The notes beneath the pieces were generated by a model. That model was not told where the DNA came from. It made no database searches and worked only from the letters and a program-made list of their open reading frames with translations. 64,000 nt of DNA from Streptomyces sp. NBC_00691 (lineage in GTDB: Bacteria > Actinomycetota > Actinomycetes > Streptomycetales > Streptomycetaceae): the NCBI RefSeq assembly GCF_036226665.1, contig NZ_CP109007.1, forward strand, positions 744,001 to 808,000, given 5' to 3'. Made by a program: the position numbers and the translations under genes. Positions 26,366 through 34,599 of this stretch are shown one piece after another. Each line of letters begins with the position of its first letter. Position 1 is the first letter of the stretch.

Positions 26366-27330
26366 TGAGGCATACGGATCCTGATGACCGGGCCGACGTT
26401 CCCCGCCCCGGTACGGCGCTGCCCGGCGGCACGGGACCGGCGGACCTGAATCTGCTGCGCACCTTCCTGGCGGTCTACCGCTCCGGCTCCTTCACCGCGG
26501 CCGCCGGGGTCCTGGGGCTTTCGCAGCCCACGGTGACGACCCAGATCCGGTCCCTGGAGCGGCAGACGGGCCGCGAGCTCTTCGAGCGGCTGCCGCGCGG
26601 GGTCGCCCCGACCACGGTCGCCCACGACCTCGCGGCCCGGGTCGCCGCTCCCCTCGACCTGCTCGCCGTCGCGACCGGCCAGGACACCGCGTCCCACGAG
26701 CGGGCCGCCCCCGTGCACCTGGCGGGCCCCGCCGAACTGCTCTGCACCCGTGTCCTGCCGGCCCTGGCACCACTGGCGGCCGACGGGGTACGGCTCCGCG
26801 TCACCCCCGGCCTCACCGAACCCCTCCTCGACGAACTCCGTGCGGGACGGCACGACATGGTGATCGCGACCTACCGTCCACGTGGGCGCGTACTGACCGC
26901 CGTACCGCTGATGGACGAGGAGTTCGTGCTCGTCGCGGCACCCGTGTGGGCCGACCGTGTCGGCGATCGGCCGGCGGATGAGGGCCCGGCGGCGCTGCAC
27001 ACCGTCCCGCTGATCACATACGCCGAGGACCTGCCGATAGCCCGTCGCTACTGGCGCCACGTCTTCGGCGGCCGGCTCTCCCGCTCCGCCGCCGTCACCG
27101 TCCCCGACCTGTGCGGCGTCCTCGCGGCGGTCACCGCGGGGGCGGGTTTCACGGTCCTGCCCCGCTACCTCTGCGAAGCGGAACTGGCCTCGGGCGCCCT
27201 CGTCCCCCTCCACCAACCGGACGACCCGCCCATCAACACCGCCTACCTCGCCCAACGCCCGGGCCGCCCGGCCAACCCCGACGTCACGCGCGTCCGGGAC
27301 CTCCTGCTGGAGGCGGGCCGCACCTGGTGA
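26365..27330 (+). CDS. LysR-family transcriptional regulator
   Basis: A 321-residue protein with an unusually long N-terminal tail (about 27 residues). The LysR winged helix follows (LNLLRTFLAVYRSGSFTAAAGVLGLSQPTVTTQIRSLERQTGRELFERLPRG). The C-terminal substrate-binding domain spans about residues 115-310 (VHLAGPAELLCTRVLPAL, GRHDMVIATYRPRGRVL, VLAAVTAGAGFTVLPRYL). The target and inducer are unknown; the gene is not divergent from a neighbour, so autoregulation or a remote target is likely. If the start is a downstream codon the tail would be shorter, but no better start is seen. Confidence 0.85.
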   Translation: MRHTDPDDRADVPRPGTALPGGTGPADLNLLRTFLAVYRSGSFTAAAGVLGLSQPTVTTQIRSLERQTGRELFERLPRGVAPTTVAHDLAARVAAPLDLLAVATGQDTASHERAAPVHLAGPAELLCTRVLPALAPLAADGVRLRVTPGLTEPLLDELRAGRHDMVIATYRPRGRVLTAVPLMDEEFVLVAAPVWADRVGDRPADEGPAALHTVPLITYAEDLPIARRYWRHVFGGRLSRSAAVTVPDLCGVLAAVTAGAGFTVLPRYLCEAELASGALVPLHQPDDPPINTAYLAQRPGRPANPDVTRVRDLLLEAGRTW

Positions 27331-27467
27331 CGGGCCGTCGGGCGCCGGTTCGCCGCACCTGACCGGTTCAGGTCCCCGCATCCGGCGGCCGTGGTGGCGA
27401 ACCCGACGGCTCCGGCAGGATCTTCCGCATCGATGTCGGCCGACCGGCACGGGGGCAACGACAGCCC

Positions 27468-27498
27468 GACGGCGCCCGCACGAGGTGCGGGCGCCGTC
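27468..27498. terminator. Bidirectional terminator between lysR and the cold-shock gene
   Basis: A perfect 14-bp stem (arm GACGGCGCCCGCAC, 27468-27481 with 27485-27498) and a 3-base loop. It serves the minus-strand cold-shock gene and possibly the plus-strand lysR gene. Confidence 0.8.
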
Positions 27499-27552
27499 GA
27501 CAGCGGGTCGCCGTCAGGAGGGAGACGAACTCGCCGGAGCGAGCGCCGGGGC

Positions 27553-27756
27553 TCAGCCCCGGACGATGTTCTCCGCCTGCGGACCCTTCTGGCCCTGGGT
27601 GATGTCGAACGTCACGGCCTCGCCCTCGGTCAGCTCGCGGTAGCCGTTGCCCGAGATGTTGGAGTAGTGGGCGAAGACGTCCGGTCCGCCGCCGTCCTGG
27701 GCGATGAAGCCGAAGCCCTTCTCGGAGTTGAACCACTTCACGGTGCCGCTGGCCAT
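27553..27756 (-). CDS. CspA-family cold-shock protein
   Basis: A 67-residue protein with the complete cold-shock fold: RNP1 [12 protein letters not shown]2 DVFAHYSNI, and [10 protein letters not shown]. It binds single-stranded RNA/DNA and acts as an RNA chaperone in the cytoplasm. Its 5' leader (27757-27876) carries two hairpins that may be regulatory or terminate the upstream gene. The start is ATG at 27756 (upstream AGAAGGACGAGC). Confidence 0.95.
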   Translation of the reverse strand: MASGTVKWFNSEKGFGFIAQDGGGPDVFAHYSNISGNGYRELTEGEAVTFDITQGQKGPQAENIVRG

Positions 27757-27779
27757 GCTCGTCCTTCTGGTCAGTCCGG

Positions 27780-27824
27780 CGACGGTCCGGGGTGGGACCG
27801 TCGCGGCGCCCTTCCACGGGCGCC
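27780..27824 (-). promoter_or_regulatory. Two adjacent hairpins in the cold-shock gene leader
   Basis: A 9-bp stem (CGACGGTCC/GGACCGTCG, 27780-27803, 6-base loop) is followed by a 7-bp stem (GGCGCCC/GGGCGCC, 27805-27824, 6-base loop). They lie between the ComB-like stop and the csp start on the same strand. They may end the first transcript, or they may be a structured csp 5' leader. Confidence 0.45.
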
Positions 27825-27876
27825 ACTTCCGTCTTCCCCCGACACACCGCCCTCTACACCCACCGATCCGATCTTG

Positions 27877-28587
27877 TTACATCCGATGGAGTGACATCCC
27901 GATTGTGGGCGAGGGCACGCCGTGCGGGCGGAGGACCATGAGGTCGTCCTCGGAGGTCGCCACCATGGCGAAGGGGAAACGGTCGAGTTCCAGGCAGAGG
28001 GCGACGTCGTCCGGGTGGGCTCCTTCGCGCACGCCCTCCGTCAGTTCGGTGGCGGCGCGCGACGCGGCGGCGCGCCGGAGGAACGCGGCCGCGTCCGTCG
28101 CGGTCCCGGTCGCCCTCCGGGCGATGTACTGCGCGCAGGCCAGGTCTTCGTCGGCCCGGCCGTCCTCGCCCGTGACCACGAACGTGACATCGTCCCCGTC
28201 GCGCGACCGCAGCATCCGGGCGGTCGCCTCGGCCACCACGAAGCCGGCGCAGAGCACGAGCGACGCCTCCTTGACCGCGAGGGCGCCGACCGTCCCGGCC
28301 GTGGTCTTCTGCACGACGGTCCGTCCGCCGAGGTCCACGGACCGCAGCAGTCCCGGCGAGTTGACGGCGTCGAAACCGGGCGCGGGCGGGCCGTCCTTGA
28401 GCGCCACCCAGTCCGGGTGGCCGGCCTTGAGCGCGAGGGCGTCGTCCAGCGACTCGGCCAGAACGATCTTCTCCGCCCCCTGGGCGAAGGCCCAGGCGGC
28501 CACGGTGTAGGCGCGCATGACGTCGACCACCACCGCCACGGTCGGGACTTCGGCCAACGCGGGGATACCAAGGAAGCGAGCGTCCAT
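27877..28587 (-). CDS. 2-phosphosulfolactate phosphatase (ComB)-family protein
   Basis: A 236-residue protein. The ComB-fold pattern is [38 protein letters not shown] near the N-terminus, then [36 protein letters not shown] and [17 protein letters not shown]. In archaea and some bacteria ComB dephosphorylates 2-phosphosulfolactate in coenzyme M synthesis. Streptomycetes lack that pathway, so the real substrate here is unknown. ATG at 28587 was preferred; ATG at 28605 is an alternative and neither has a strong ribosome site. A GGGTCATGATCACCC near-palindrome at 28589-28603 overlaps the start region. Confidence 0.75.
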   Translation of the reverse strand: MDARFLGIPALAEVPTVAVVVDVMRAYTVAAWAFAQGAEKIVLAESLDDALALKAGHPDWVALKDGPPAPGFDAVNSPGLLRSVDLGGRTVVQKTTAGTVGALAVKEASLVLCAGFVVAEATARMLRSRDGDDVTFVVTGEDGRADEDLACAQYIARRATGTATDAAAFLRRAAASRAATELTEGVREGAHPDDVALCLELDRFPFAMVATSEDDLMVLRPHGVPSPTIGMSLHRM

Positions 28588-28877
28588 CGGGTCATGATCA
28601 CCCATGCCCGACGCGAAGGGAGCCGGGAGTGGCACGCGTCACGTCGTCCGGATCGCCGGCCCGCGTCCGCATGCGCCGACCCGTCACCGGGACTCATGTC
28701 ACCGGGTGTTCCGCTCGACCGGGTCGGCCGACATACGGTATGCGTGGTCCACCCAGCCCCCTACCCCCACCACTCCCCCCGCCATACGCCGCCACGCCCC
28801 GCGCTTCACGCCTCGGCAGCCGCAGCCGCGGTCCGCCCCCACGGCGTGGGAACCCGACGCGACAAGAGGAGTCCGCG

Positions 28878-30779
28878 ATGGGAACGTACGAGGATGTCTT
28901 CCGTGCCAGTACGGAGGACCCCGACACCTTCTGGCTGAACGCCGCAGAGGGCATCGACTGGGAGGTCGCCCCCCCCCGGCGGGCACTGGACTCCTCGGGC
29001 GCCCCCTTCTACCGCTGGTTCCCCGACGGCCGTCTCAACGTCTGCTTCAACGCGCTCGACCGGCACGTCGAAGCCGGCCGCGGCGAACAGCCCGCGCTCG
29101 TCTACGACTCCCCCGTCACCGGCACCCGCCGGACGTACACCTACGCGCGGCTGAGGGACGAGGTGGCGGTCTTCGCCGGAGGGCTCGCCCGGCTCGGCGT
29201 GGGGCGTGGCGACCGGGTGGTGATCTACATGCCGATGGTCCCGGAGGCCGCCGTCGCGATGCTGGCGTGCGCTCGCCTCGGCGCGGTCCACTCGGTCGTG
29301 TTCGGCGGGTTCGCCCCGCGCGAGCTCGCCCTCCGCATCGACGACGCCACGCCCAAGGTGGTCGTCTCCGCCTCCTGCGGCATCGAGGGCGAGCGGGTCA
29401 TCCCGTACAAGCCGCTGCTCGACGAGGCGATCGCGCTCGCCTCCCACGGGCCCGAGAAGAACATCGTCCTGCAACGACCGCAGATACATGCCGAGTTGGG
29501 GCCCAAAGATCTCGACTGGGCCGATCTGGTGGCCGGTTCACCGCCGGCCGCGTGCGTTCCCATGTCCGCGAACGATCCCCTGTACGTCCTCTACACCTCC
29601 GGAACCACCGGAAAGCCCAAGGGAGTGGTGCGCGACTGCGGCGGATACGCGGTCGCCCTGCACTGGTCCATGGGAGCCGTGTACGACATCGGCCCGGGCG
29701 AGACGATGTTCACCGGATCCGATGTCGGCTGGGTCGTCGGTCATTCGTACATCGTCTACGCGCCCCTGCTGGTCGGCGCCACGACCGTCCTGTACGAGGG
29801 CAAGCCGGTCGGCACACCGGACGCGGGTCAGTTCTGGCGCGTCGCGGCCGACTACCGCGTCAAGACCATGTTCACGGCGCCCACCGCGTTCCGGGCCATC
29901 CGCAAGGAGGACCCGGAGGGAACGCTCGCCGCCGCCCACGACCTCTCGCGTCTGCGCTACCTCTTCCTCGCGGGTGAGCGCCTCGACCCCGAGACCTATC
30001 GCTGGGCGAGCGACCTCCTGGACATCCCGGTGATCGACCACTGGTGGCAGACCGAGACCGGCTGGCCCATCGTCGCCAACCCGGTCGGGATCGAGGCAGC
30101 CCCCGTGAAACCCGGCTCCCCCACCCGGCCGTTGCCCGGCTGGGACGTCAGCGTCCTCGACGCCTCCGGCAAGCCGGTGCCCGAGGGCGTCGACGGGGCG
30201 ATCGTGGTCAGGCTCCCGCTGCCGCCCGGAGCGCTCCCCACCCTCTGGAACGACGACGACCGTTACCTCGCCTCCTACCTGTCCGCCTACGAGGGCTACT
30301 ACCTCACCGGCGACAGCGGACACCTCGACGAGGACGGCTATGTCTTCGTCATGGGGCGCACGGACGACGTCATCAACGTGGCCGGACACCGGCTGTCCAC
30401 GGGAAGCATGGAGGAGGCCCTGGCCGCCCACCCCGACGTCGCCGAGTGCGCGGTCATCGGTGTCGCGGACCCCCTCAAGGGTCAGGTGCCGCGCGGCTTC
30501 GTGGTCCTCAAATCCGGCGCCGCCCGCGACGCGGGCGAGGTCGAGGCCGAACTCGTCCAGCTGGTGCGCGACCGCATCGGTGCCGTCGCCTCCCTCAAGG
30601 ACGTGGCGGTCGTGGCCGCCCTGCCCAAGACCCGCTCGGGAAAGATCCTTCGCAAGACGATGCGGGGCATCGCCGACGGCCGCGACGAACCCGTTCCCTC
30701 GACCGTCGACGACGCGAGCGTCATCGAGGCGCTGCGCCCCGTCCTCCGGCGCGCGGGTGACGACGGTCCCCGTGCGTGA
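28878..30779 (+). CDS. Propionyl-CoA/acyl-CoA synthetase (PrpE-type)
   Basis: A 633-residue member of the AMP-forming ligases. Motifs are the P-loop YVLYTSGTTGKPKGVVRD, the ATP-binding WWQTETGWPI and TGDSGH, and the C-terminal domain catalytic lysine region PKTRSGKILRKTMR. The N-terminal FNALDRHV and SVVFGGFAPRELALRIDDATPKVVV are of the acetyl/propionyl-CoA synthetase type. The shorter and PrpE-like pattern (IVLQRPQ, ALHWSMGAVYDIGPGE) favours propionate over acetate. It feeds propionate into central metabolism and polyketide precursors. A GAGGAG site precedes the ATG. Confidence 0.87.
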   Translation: MGTYEDVFRASTEDPDTFWLNAAEGIDWEVAPPRRALDSSGAPFYRWFPDGRLNVCFNALDRHVEAGRGEQPALVYDSPVTGTRRTYTYARLRDEVAVFAGGLARLGVGRGDRVVIYMPMVPEAAVAMLACARLGAVHSVVFGGFAPRELALRIDDATPKVVVSASCGIEGERVIPYKPLLDEAIALASHGPEKNIVLQRPQIHAELGPKDLDWADLVAGSPPAACVPMSANDPLYVLYTSGTTGKPKGVVRDCGGYAVALHWSMGAVYDIGPGETMFTGSDVGWVVGHSYIVYAPLLVGATTVLYEGKPVGTPDAGQFWRVAADYRVKTMFTAPTAFRAIRKEDPEGTLAAAHDLSRLRYLFLAGERLDPETYRWASDLLDIPVIDHWWQTETGWPIVANPVGIEAAPVKPGSPTRPLPGWDVSVLDASGKPVPEGVDGAIVVRLPLPPGALPTLWNDDDRYLASYLSAYEGYYLTGDSGHLDEDGYVFVMGRTDDVINVAGHRLSTGSMEEALAAHPDVAECAVIGVADPLKGQVPRGFVVLKSGAARDAGEVEAELVQLVRDRIGAVASLKDVAVVAALPKTRSGKILRKTMRGIADGRDEPVPSTVDDASVIEALRPVLRRAGDDGPRA

Positions 30780-30851
30780 CCGCAGGGCCGACGGTCCACG
30801 TGCGTGTCCGTCAGGCCGACGGCCCGCGGCGTGAGGGGCCGCAGCCGTCGC

Positions 30852-30887
30852 GTCGCCCCGGCGAGACCACGACCTCGCCGGGGCGAC
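30852..30887. terminator. Bidirectional terminator
   Basis: A perfect 14-bp stem (GTCGCCCCGGCGAG / CTCGCCGGGGCGAC) with an 8-base loop. It lies between the convergent PrpE-like and hemerythrin genes. Confidence 0.8.
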
Positions 30888-30904
30888 ACGGCAGGTGAGT
30901 CAGC

Positions 30905-31408
30905 TCACCGGTTGACGATCTTGCGTACGTTCTCGATGTCGCCGCAGTCCGACGCCAGTTGCTTCGCGCGCTCCTCCAGGAACGCGGTGGCCAGCTCGGC
31001 GCGTCGCTCATCGGGAACGTTCTCCCTGGCACCGTTCAGGATCGTCCGCTCCTCCTCGTCGAGGTGGTGGGAGACCGCCTGCACCAGGTCCTCCAGCCGG
31101 GAGTCCCATGCGTCGGAGCCGACGTCCTCGACCTCCAGCAGGGCGAGGAGTGCTTCGTTCCCCTCGGCGTGCTCCTCGGTGCCGTGCTCGACCTCGTCGT
31201 CGTCGATGTCACGGAAGCGCTTGAGGGCCCCGTAGACCTCGGTCTCCTCCGCCTCGCCGTGTGCCACGAGCAGCGCGGAGAACTCCCTCAGCGCGGCCGC
31301 GCGGTCGGACTCGACACTCCTCATACGGCGGAACAGGTCTTCCATCGTGCGGTGATCCCTGAGGATGACCGCGACGACATCCTGGTCTTCCTTGCTGCCG
31401 GCACTCAC
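30905..31408 (-). CDS. Hemerythrin (HHE-cation-binding) domain protein
   Basis: A 167-residue four-helix protein. Iron-ligand pattern residues are ILRDHRTMEDLF, LVAHGEAEETEVYGAL, HGTEEHAEGNEAL and VSHHLDEEERTIL. It probably binds a di-iron centre and senses or buffers oxygen, NO or redox state. The start is GTG at 31408 with a GGGAGG site. A SigB-like promoter lies at 31488-31512, which would make it part of the general stress response. Confidence 0.85.
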   Translation of the reverse strand: MSAGSKEDQDVVAVILRDHRTMEDLFRRMRSVESDRAAALREFSALLVAHGEAEETEVYGALKRFRDIDDDEVEHGTEEHAEGNEALLALLEVEDVGSDAWDSRLEDLVQAVSHHLDEEERTILNGARENVPDERRAELATAFLEERAKQLASDCGDIENVRKIVNR

Positions 31409-31487
31409 CGTCGTCCTCCCTGTGTCGTGGGTCGTGGTCGCCTCGTCCCGCTCTGTGCGGCGTGGACGGGGGTGACTCGTCCGGCGG

Positions 31488-31512
31488 GTACCCCCGGTCG
31501 GGCGGGGCAATC
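31488..31512 (-). promoter_or_regulatory. SigB-type stress promoter (GATT-N15-GGGTAC)
   Basis: On the minus strand GATT (31509-31512) and GGGTAC (31488-31493) are separated by 15 bases. This matches the Streptomyces SigB-family consensus GNNT-N14-16-GGGTAC/T. It is about 80 bases upstream of the hemerythrin start. Confidence 0.6.
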
Positions 31513-31580
31513 CCGCCGCCACGGCGCGGAGTCGCCGGCGTGCTGCGTTCGGGTGAACCGCCCCAGATGCCGAGCTCGCC

Positions 31581-31629
31581 CGGAGCGGTACCGAGCCAGG
31601 CGGTACCGAGCCAGGCGGTACCGCTCCGG
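31581..31629. repeat. 15-bp tandem repeat inside a 13-bp-arm inverted repeat
   Basis: The unit GCGGTACCGAGCCAG occurs at 31585-31599 and 31600-31614, with a partial third copy at 31615. The whole is framed by CGGAGCGGTACCG (31581) and its reverse complement CGGTACCGCTCCG (ending near 31628), so it can fold into a hairpin. It lies downstream of the STAS-like gene and may end its transcript. Confidence 0.65.
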
Positions 31630-31674
31630 GGTGGACGAATCCGGCCACCGCGAGATCCCAGCCCCCGGCGAGGG

Positions 31675-31953
31675 CTACGCCGCCGTGGGCCGCGTGCCCG
31701 GGGCGATCCGGAGGGGGCCTACGACCGTCATCGGGGTCCCCAGGCCCTCGCACAGGCGGCGGGCCCGGGCGAGCACGCTGAGTGAGGCCGGGGAGGGGTC
31801 CGATGTGGGCAGCTGTATGCGGACGTGCCGCGGGCCGTGGACGGCCAGAAGGGTCTCGATGTGCAGGGTGACTGCCGCACGGCCGGCGACATCGAGGTCG
31901 CGCAGGAGGGTCACGTGCAGAACGCGGTCCTCGAAGACATGGCTGATGAGCAT
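31675..31953 (-). CDS. STAS-like (anti-sigma-antagonist fold) small protein
   Basis: A 92-residue protein whose pattern (VFEDRVLHVTLLRDLDVAGRAAVTLHIETLLAVHGPRHVRIQLP, then PASLSVLARARRLCEGLGTPMTVVGP) fits the alternating strand-helix fold of STAS domains. A clear DSSG-type phosphorylation site is not present, since the segment reads TSDPSPASL. It may be a divergent antagonist for a stress anti-sigma factor, or an unrelated small protein. An AGGAGG site supports the start at 31953. The neighbours are other stress-type genes. Confidence 0.6.
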   Translation of the reverse strand: MLISHVFEDRVLHVTLLRDLDVAGRAAVTLHIETLLAVHGPRHVRIQLPTSDPSPASLSVLARARRLCEGLGTPMTVVGPLRIAPGTRPTAA

Positions 31954-32186
31954 GAACCCTCCTGGCGCACGTCGGTCCACCCTCTGCCCCGGCCCTCCGC
32001 GGGCGAGGCTCGGTCCTCCGTGGGCGGGAGGGGACGAGGGGCGGTGGACCCAGTATCCGACAACCGCTGCTCAGCGGCGCGCGGGACGACCGGGGCGGGC
32101 GTGGGTGGGGGCCGGTTCGCCGGACGGCCCGGAGGCGGCGGTCCACCCGGAACGGTCCTCGGATGCGGCGCTCGATCCGCGGCCAG

Positions 32187-32211
32187 GTTTACGGGACACG
32201 AAAACGGCTAG
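32187..32211 (+). promoter_or_regulatory. Possible SigB-type promoter of the CsbD gene (GTTT-N15-GGCTAG)
   Basis: GTTT at 32187-32190 and GGCTAG at 32206-32211 are 15 bases apart. The -35 part fits; the -10 part differs from GGGTAT at two positions. It is 42 bases before the GTG start. Confidence 0.4.
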
Positions 32212-32252
32212 CCGCGAAGCAGCAGACGAAGAGGCACGAGAGGAGCGCGACC

Positions 32253-32426
32253 GTGTCGAGCGAACAGAAGATGAAGGCCAAGAAGGAACAGGTCAAGGGC
32301 AAGGTCGAGGAAGCGGCCGGCCGGGCCACCGGGAACGAGCGGCTCACGGCGAAGGGCCGCGCCGAGCAGAAGAAGAGCGACGCCCGGCAGGCCAAGGAGA
32401 AGATCAAGGACACGATGAAGGACTAG
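32253..32426 (+). CDS. CsbD-family stress protein
   Basis: A 57-residue, highly charged, probably disordered or helical protein (KEQVKGKVEEAAGRATGNERLTAKGRAEQKKSDARQAKEKIKD). This is the CsbD/YjbJ pattern. In Bacillus csbD belongs to the SigB regulon; its biochemical role is unknown. The start is GTG at 32253 with a GAGAGGAG site, followed within 170 bases by another short stress-type gene. Confidence 0.85.
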   Translation: MSSEQKMKAKKEQVKGKVEEAAGRATGNERLTAKGRAEQKKSDARQAKEKIKDTMKD

Positions 32427-32597
32427 CACCGCCGGTCCGTCGTCCGCCGTGCGGGCAACACACCCGTACAGGCATCAACCATGCGGGCAACCGCAGCCGC
32501 CGTTCCTGAGGTGACGGGACCCGCGTGAGTCCCCCGGTGCATCGGACCCCGCTGCCCGGCGCGTACGCAGCTCATTTCCAGAAGAGCGAGGCACACC

Positions 32598-32753
32598 ATG
32601 ATCCTTCTCGGAGTCATTCTGCTCGTCATAGGACTCATCGCCGGCATCTCGATCCTGTGGACGATCGGGATCATCCTGGTCGTCATCGGCGCCGTCCTGT
32701 GGATCCTCGGCGCCGTCGGCCACGCGGTGGGAGGCCGGCGCCACTACTGGTGA
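32598..32753 (+). CDS. DUF6131-type small membrane protein (51 aa)
   Basis: MILLGVILLVIGLIAGISIL followed by WTIGIILVVIGAVLWILGAVGHAVGGRRHYW gives two hydrophobic helices and a basic Gly-Arg-His tail. This is the DUF6131 pattern of short streptomycete membrane proteins of unknown function. The ATG at 32598 follows GAGCGAGGCACACC. Downstream of the CsbD gene it may belong to the same stress group. Confidence 0.75.
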   Translation: MILLGVILLVIGLIAGISILWTIGIILVVIGAVLWILGAVGHAVGGRRHYW

Positions 32754-32939
32754 CGCCCTCGATGCCGATCCGACCAGGATGAGCGCCCGACCAGGACGCC
32801 GGCGCGCTTCCACCCTCCGGTGGTGACGACGTCCTGGTCCTGGCGAGAGCGGCCAACCCCTGGAGCGCGTCATGCGCGACTTTTCGAGCGCCGCAGACGG
32901 GCCGATGGCGTCGGGTGCGGCTCGCGCGCCGGACCTGTG

Positions 32940-33764
32940 ATGACCATCCGTCCCGCCGGGCGCGTGTCTCCGCTCGGGCGGATACGAAGCGTGGTCCGCC
33001 GGCTGCGCGCCGGGCACCGATGGGGCCCGGTCAGCGAACTCGACCTGTGGCAGCGTTCGCTGGGGTTCGCCGCCCTGGGATTCCTCACCCTGATCCCGCT
33101 CCTGATCGTCGTGTCCGCGGCCGGGGCGGGCAGCGGCAAGGGGTTCGCGCAGTGGCTCGGCGACGGGCTCGGGGTCTCCGAGCCCGCCAGGATGGAGATC
33201 GAGCGGCTGTTCGCGCTCCCCGGCCAGGTGCGGCGGACCACGACGGCGTTCGGTCTCGCCCTCCTCGCCGTGTTCGGCCTGTCGTTCGGCACCGTGGTGC
33301 AGAGCGGCTACGAGAAGGTCTGGGACCTGCCTCCGGCCCACTGGCGGGCCCGATGGCGCCATGTGCTGTGGTTGGCCGTTCTCCTGGGGGTCCTGTATCT
33401 GTTCGCCGTCGCCGCCCTCTGGCGCCAGGGGCCGGCCGCGGGTGTCGTCACCGTACTGAGCGGCACTCTGTTCTTCTGGTGGTCGCAGCACCTGCTGCTC
33501 GGGGGCCGCATCGGCTGGCGGGCTCTGCTGCCCGGCGCGGTGGCCACCGTGCTCGGGCTGCTGGGGCTCAGAGTGTTCTCCCGGCTCGTCTTCTCGCCAC
33601 TGATCGCGTCGAGCGCCGTCACCTACGGGCCGTTCGGCGCGTTCCTGGTCATCCAGACCTGGCTCGTCGCGGTGGGCGTGGTCGTGTTCGGCGGTGCGCT
33701 GGTCGGCCGCCTCTTCGATGACGAACTGCCCCGTGTGACACAGCGGCTGAGACGGCGGAGATGA
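32940..33764 (+). CDS. YihY/virulence-factor-BrkB family membrane protein
   Basis: A 274-residue protein with about six transmembrane helices. YihY features are LWQRSLGFAALGFLTLIPLLIVVSAA, SYEK-like VVQSGYEKVWDLPP, FFWWSQHLLLGGRIGWRALLPGA and TYGPFGAFLVIQTWLVAVGVVVFGGAL. The function of the family is not settled; it is not RNase BN as once named. ATG at 32940 (preceded by an in-frame GTG at 32937) is the likely start, but no strong ribosome site is visible, so the start is uncertain. A truncated relative lies at 55944-56185. Confidence 0.8.
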   Translation: MTIRPAGRVSPLGRIRSVVRRLRAGHRWGPVSELDLWQRSLGFAALGFLTLIPLLIVVSAAGAGSGKGFAQWLGDGLGVSEPARMEIERLFALPGQVRRTTTAFGLALLAVFGLSFGTVVQSGYEKVWDLPPAHWRARWRHVLWLAVLLGVLYLFAVAALWRQGPAAGVVTVLSGTLFFWWSQHLLLGGRIGWRALLPGAVATVLGLLGLRVFSRLVFSPLIASSAVTYGPFGAFLVIQTWLVAVGVVVFGGALVGRLFDDELPRVTQRLRRRR

Positions 33765-33865
33765 TCCCCTCCGGCGAGCGGGGCATGGGTCGCCGCGGCG
33801 GGGGCAGGCGGAGGGCAGGCGAGCACACCACCCGCCGCGCACGCAGCACACGGTGCGCAACACAG

Positions 33866-33910
33866 GTACGAAGCACGGTAAGAAGCAGAAAAACGCAGTA
33901 CGAAGTACGG
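33866..33910. repeat. Direct repeat GTACGAAGYACGG upstream of the PRC-barrel gene
   Basis: GTACGAAGCACGG (33866-33878) and GTACGAAGTACGG (33898-33910) differ at one base and are 32 bp apart (about three helical turns). They lie in a locally A-rich stretch 60-100 bases upstream of the GTG, as expected for an activator site. Confidence 0.5.
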
Positions 33911-33970
33911 AGAGGGAGGACGGCGGGGAAACGGACGCCGCCCTCTGCCTACCGGAGGAGTTGTTTTCGC

Positions 33971-34342
33971 GTGACCGAGCACATCTGGAGCTACAAGTCG
34001 ACCACGGGCCATCTGGCCGGGACCGATCTGACCGGCTACAAGGTCGAGGCGACCGACGGCAGCATCGGGAAGGTGGACAAGCACTCCGACGAGGTCGATG
34101 ACGCCTATCTGGTCGTGGACACCGGTCCCTGGATCTTCGGCAAGGAGGTCCTGCTTCCGGCCGGCACCGTCCACCACGTCGACGTCGACGAACGGAAGAT
34201 CTTCGTCGACGGGACCAAGGAGCAGATCAAGGACGCTCCCGAGTTCCACCGCGACACCCACCTGGACGACCCCGCGTACCGCCACGAGCTGGGCTCGTAC
34301 TACATGCTGGGCGGCGGCCCCTTCGGCAACCGCATCGTCTGA
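33971..34342 (+). CDS. PRC-barrel domain protein
   Basis: A 123-residue protein. The PRC-barrel fold is seen in GTDLTGYKVEATDGSIGKVDKHSDEVDDAYLVVDTGPWIFGKEVLLPAGTVHHVDVDERKIFVDGTKEQIKDAP. PRC-barrels are found in photosynthetic reaction-centre H subunits and the RNA-processing factor RimM; stand-alone actinobacterial members are linked to stress and cell-surface roles but poorly known. GTG at 33971 has a GGAGGAG site at long spacing. A very long terminator follows directly. Confidence 0.85.
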   Translation: MTEHIWSYKSTTGHLAGTDLTGYKVEATDGSIGKVDKHSDEVDDAYLVVDTGPWIFGKEVLLPAGTVHHVDVDERKIFVDGTKEQIKDAPEFHRDTHLDDPAYRHELGSYYMLGGGPFGNRIV

Positions 34343-34348
34343 ACTCCC

Positions 34349-34395
34349 GCACGATGGAGGGCCCGAACTCGACGAGTTCGGGCCCTCCATCGTGC
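34349..34395 (+). terminator. 47-base near-perfect palindrome terminator
   Basis: A 23-base arm (34349-34371, beginning GCACGATGGAGGGCCCG) is repeated exactly in reverse complement at 34373-34395, with one base between. It begins 7 bases after the PRC-barrel stop. No T-tract follows. Confidence 0.85.
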
Positions 34396-34599
34396 GCACC
34401 GCCGCGACTGACTGTGCAGGTGCGCGAGTTGCAGAAATTGGCGTGTCAGGTACATGACGTACGGGGTGACTGCGGCATACCGTCGGAAGGCCCCGGAGGA
34501 ACGGCGATCCGACCGCCCCAGGTCGCCCCGCACCAGCGCCGCTCCTCCCGCACTCCCGGTTCCGCCAGGCTCCGGGTCCCCCACGAGTGAAGGAGCAGC

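Noticed and set aside
27877..28587. Coenzyme M biosynthesis from the ComB-like gene
   Set aside because: No other coenzyme M genes are present and streptomycetes do not make it; only the family resemblance is reported.
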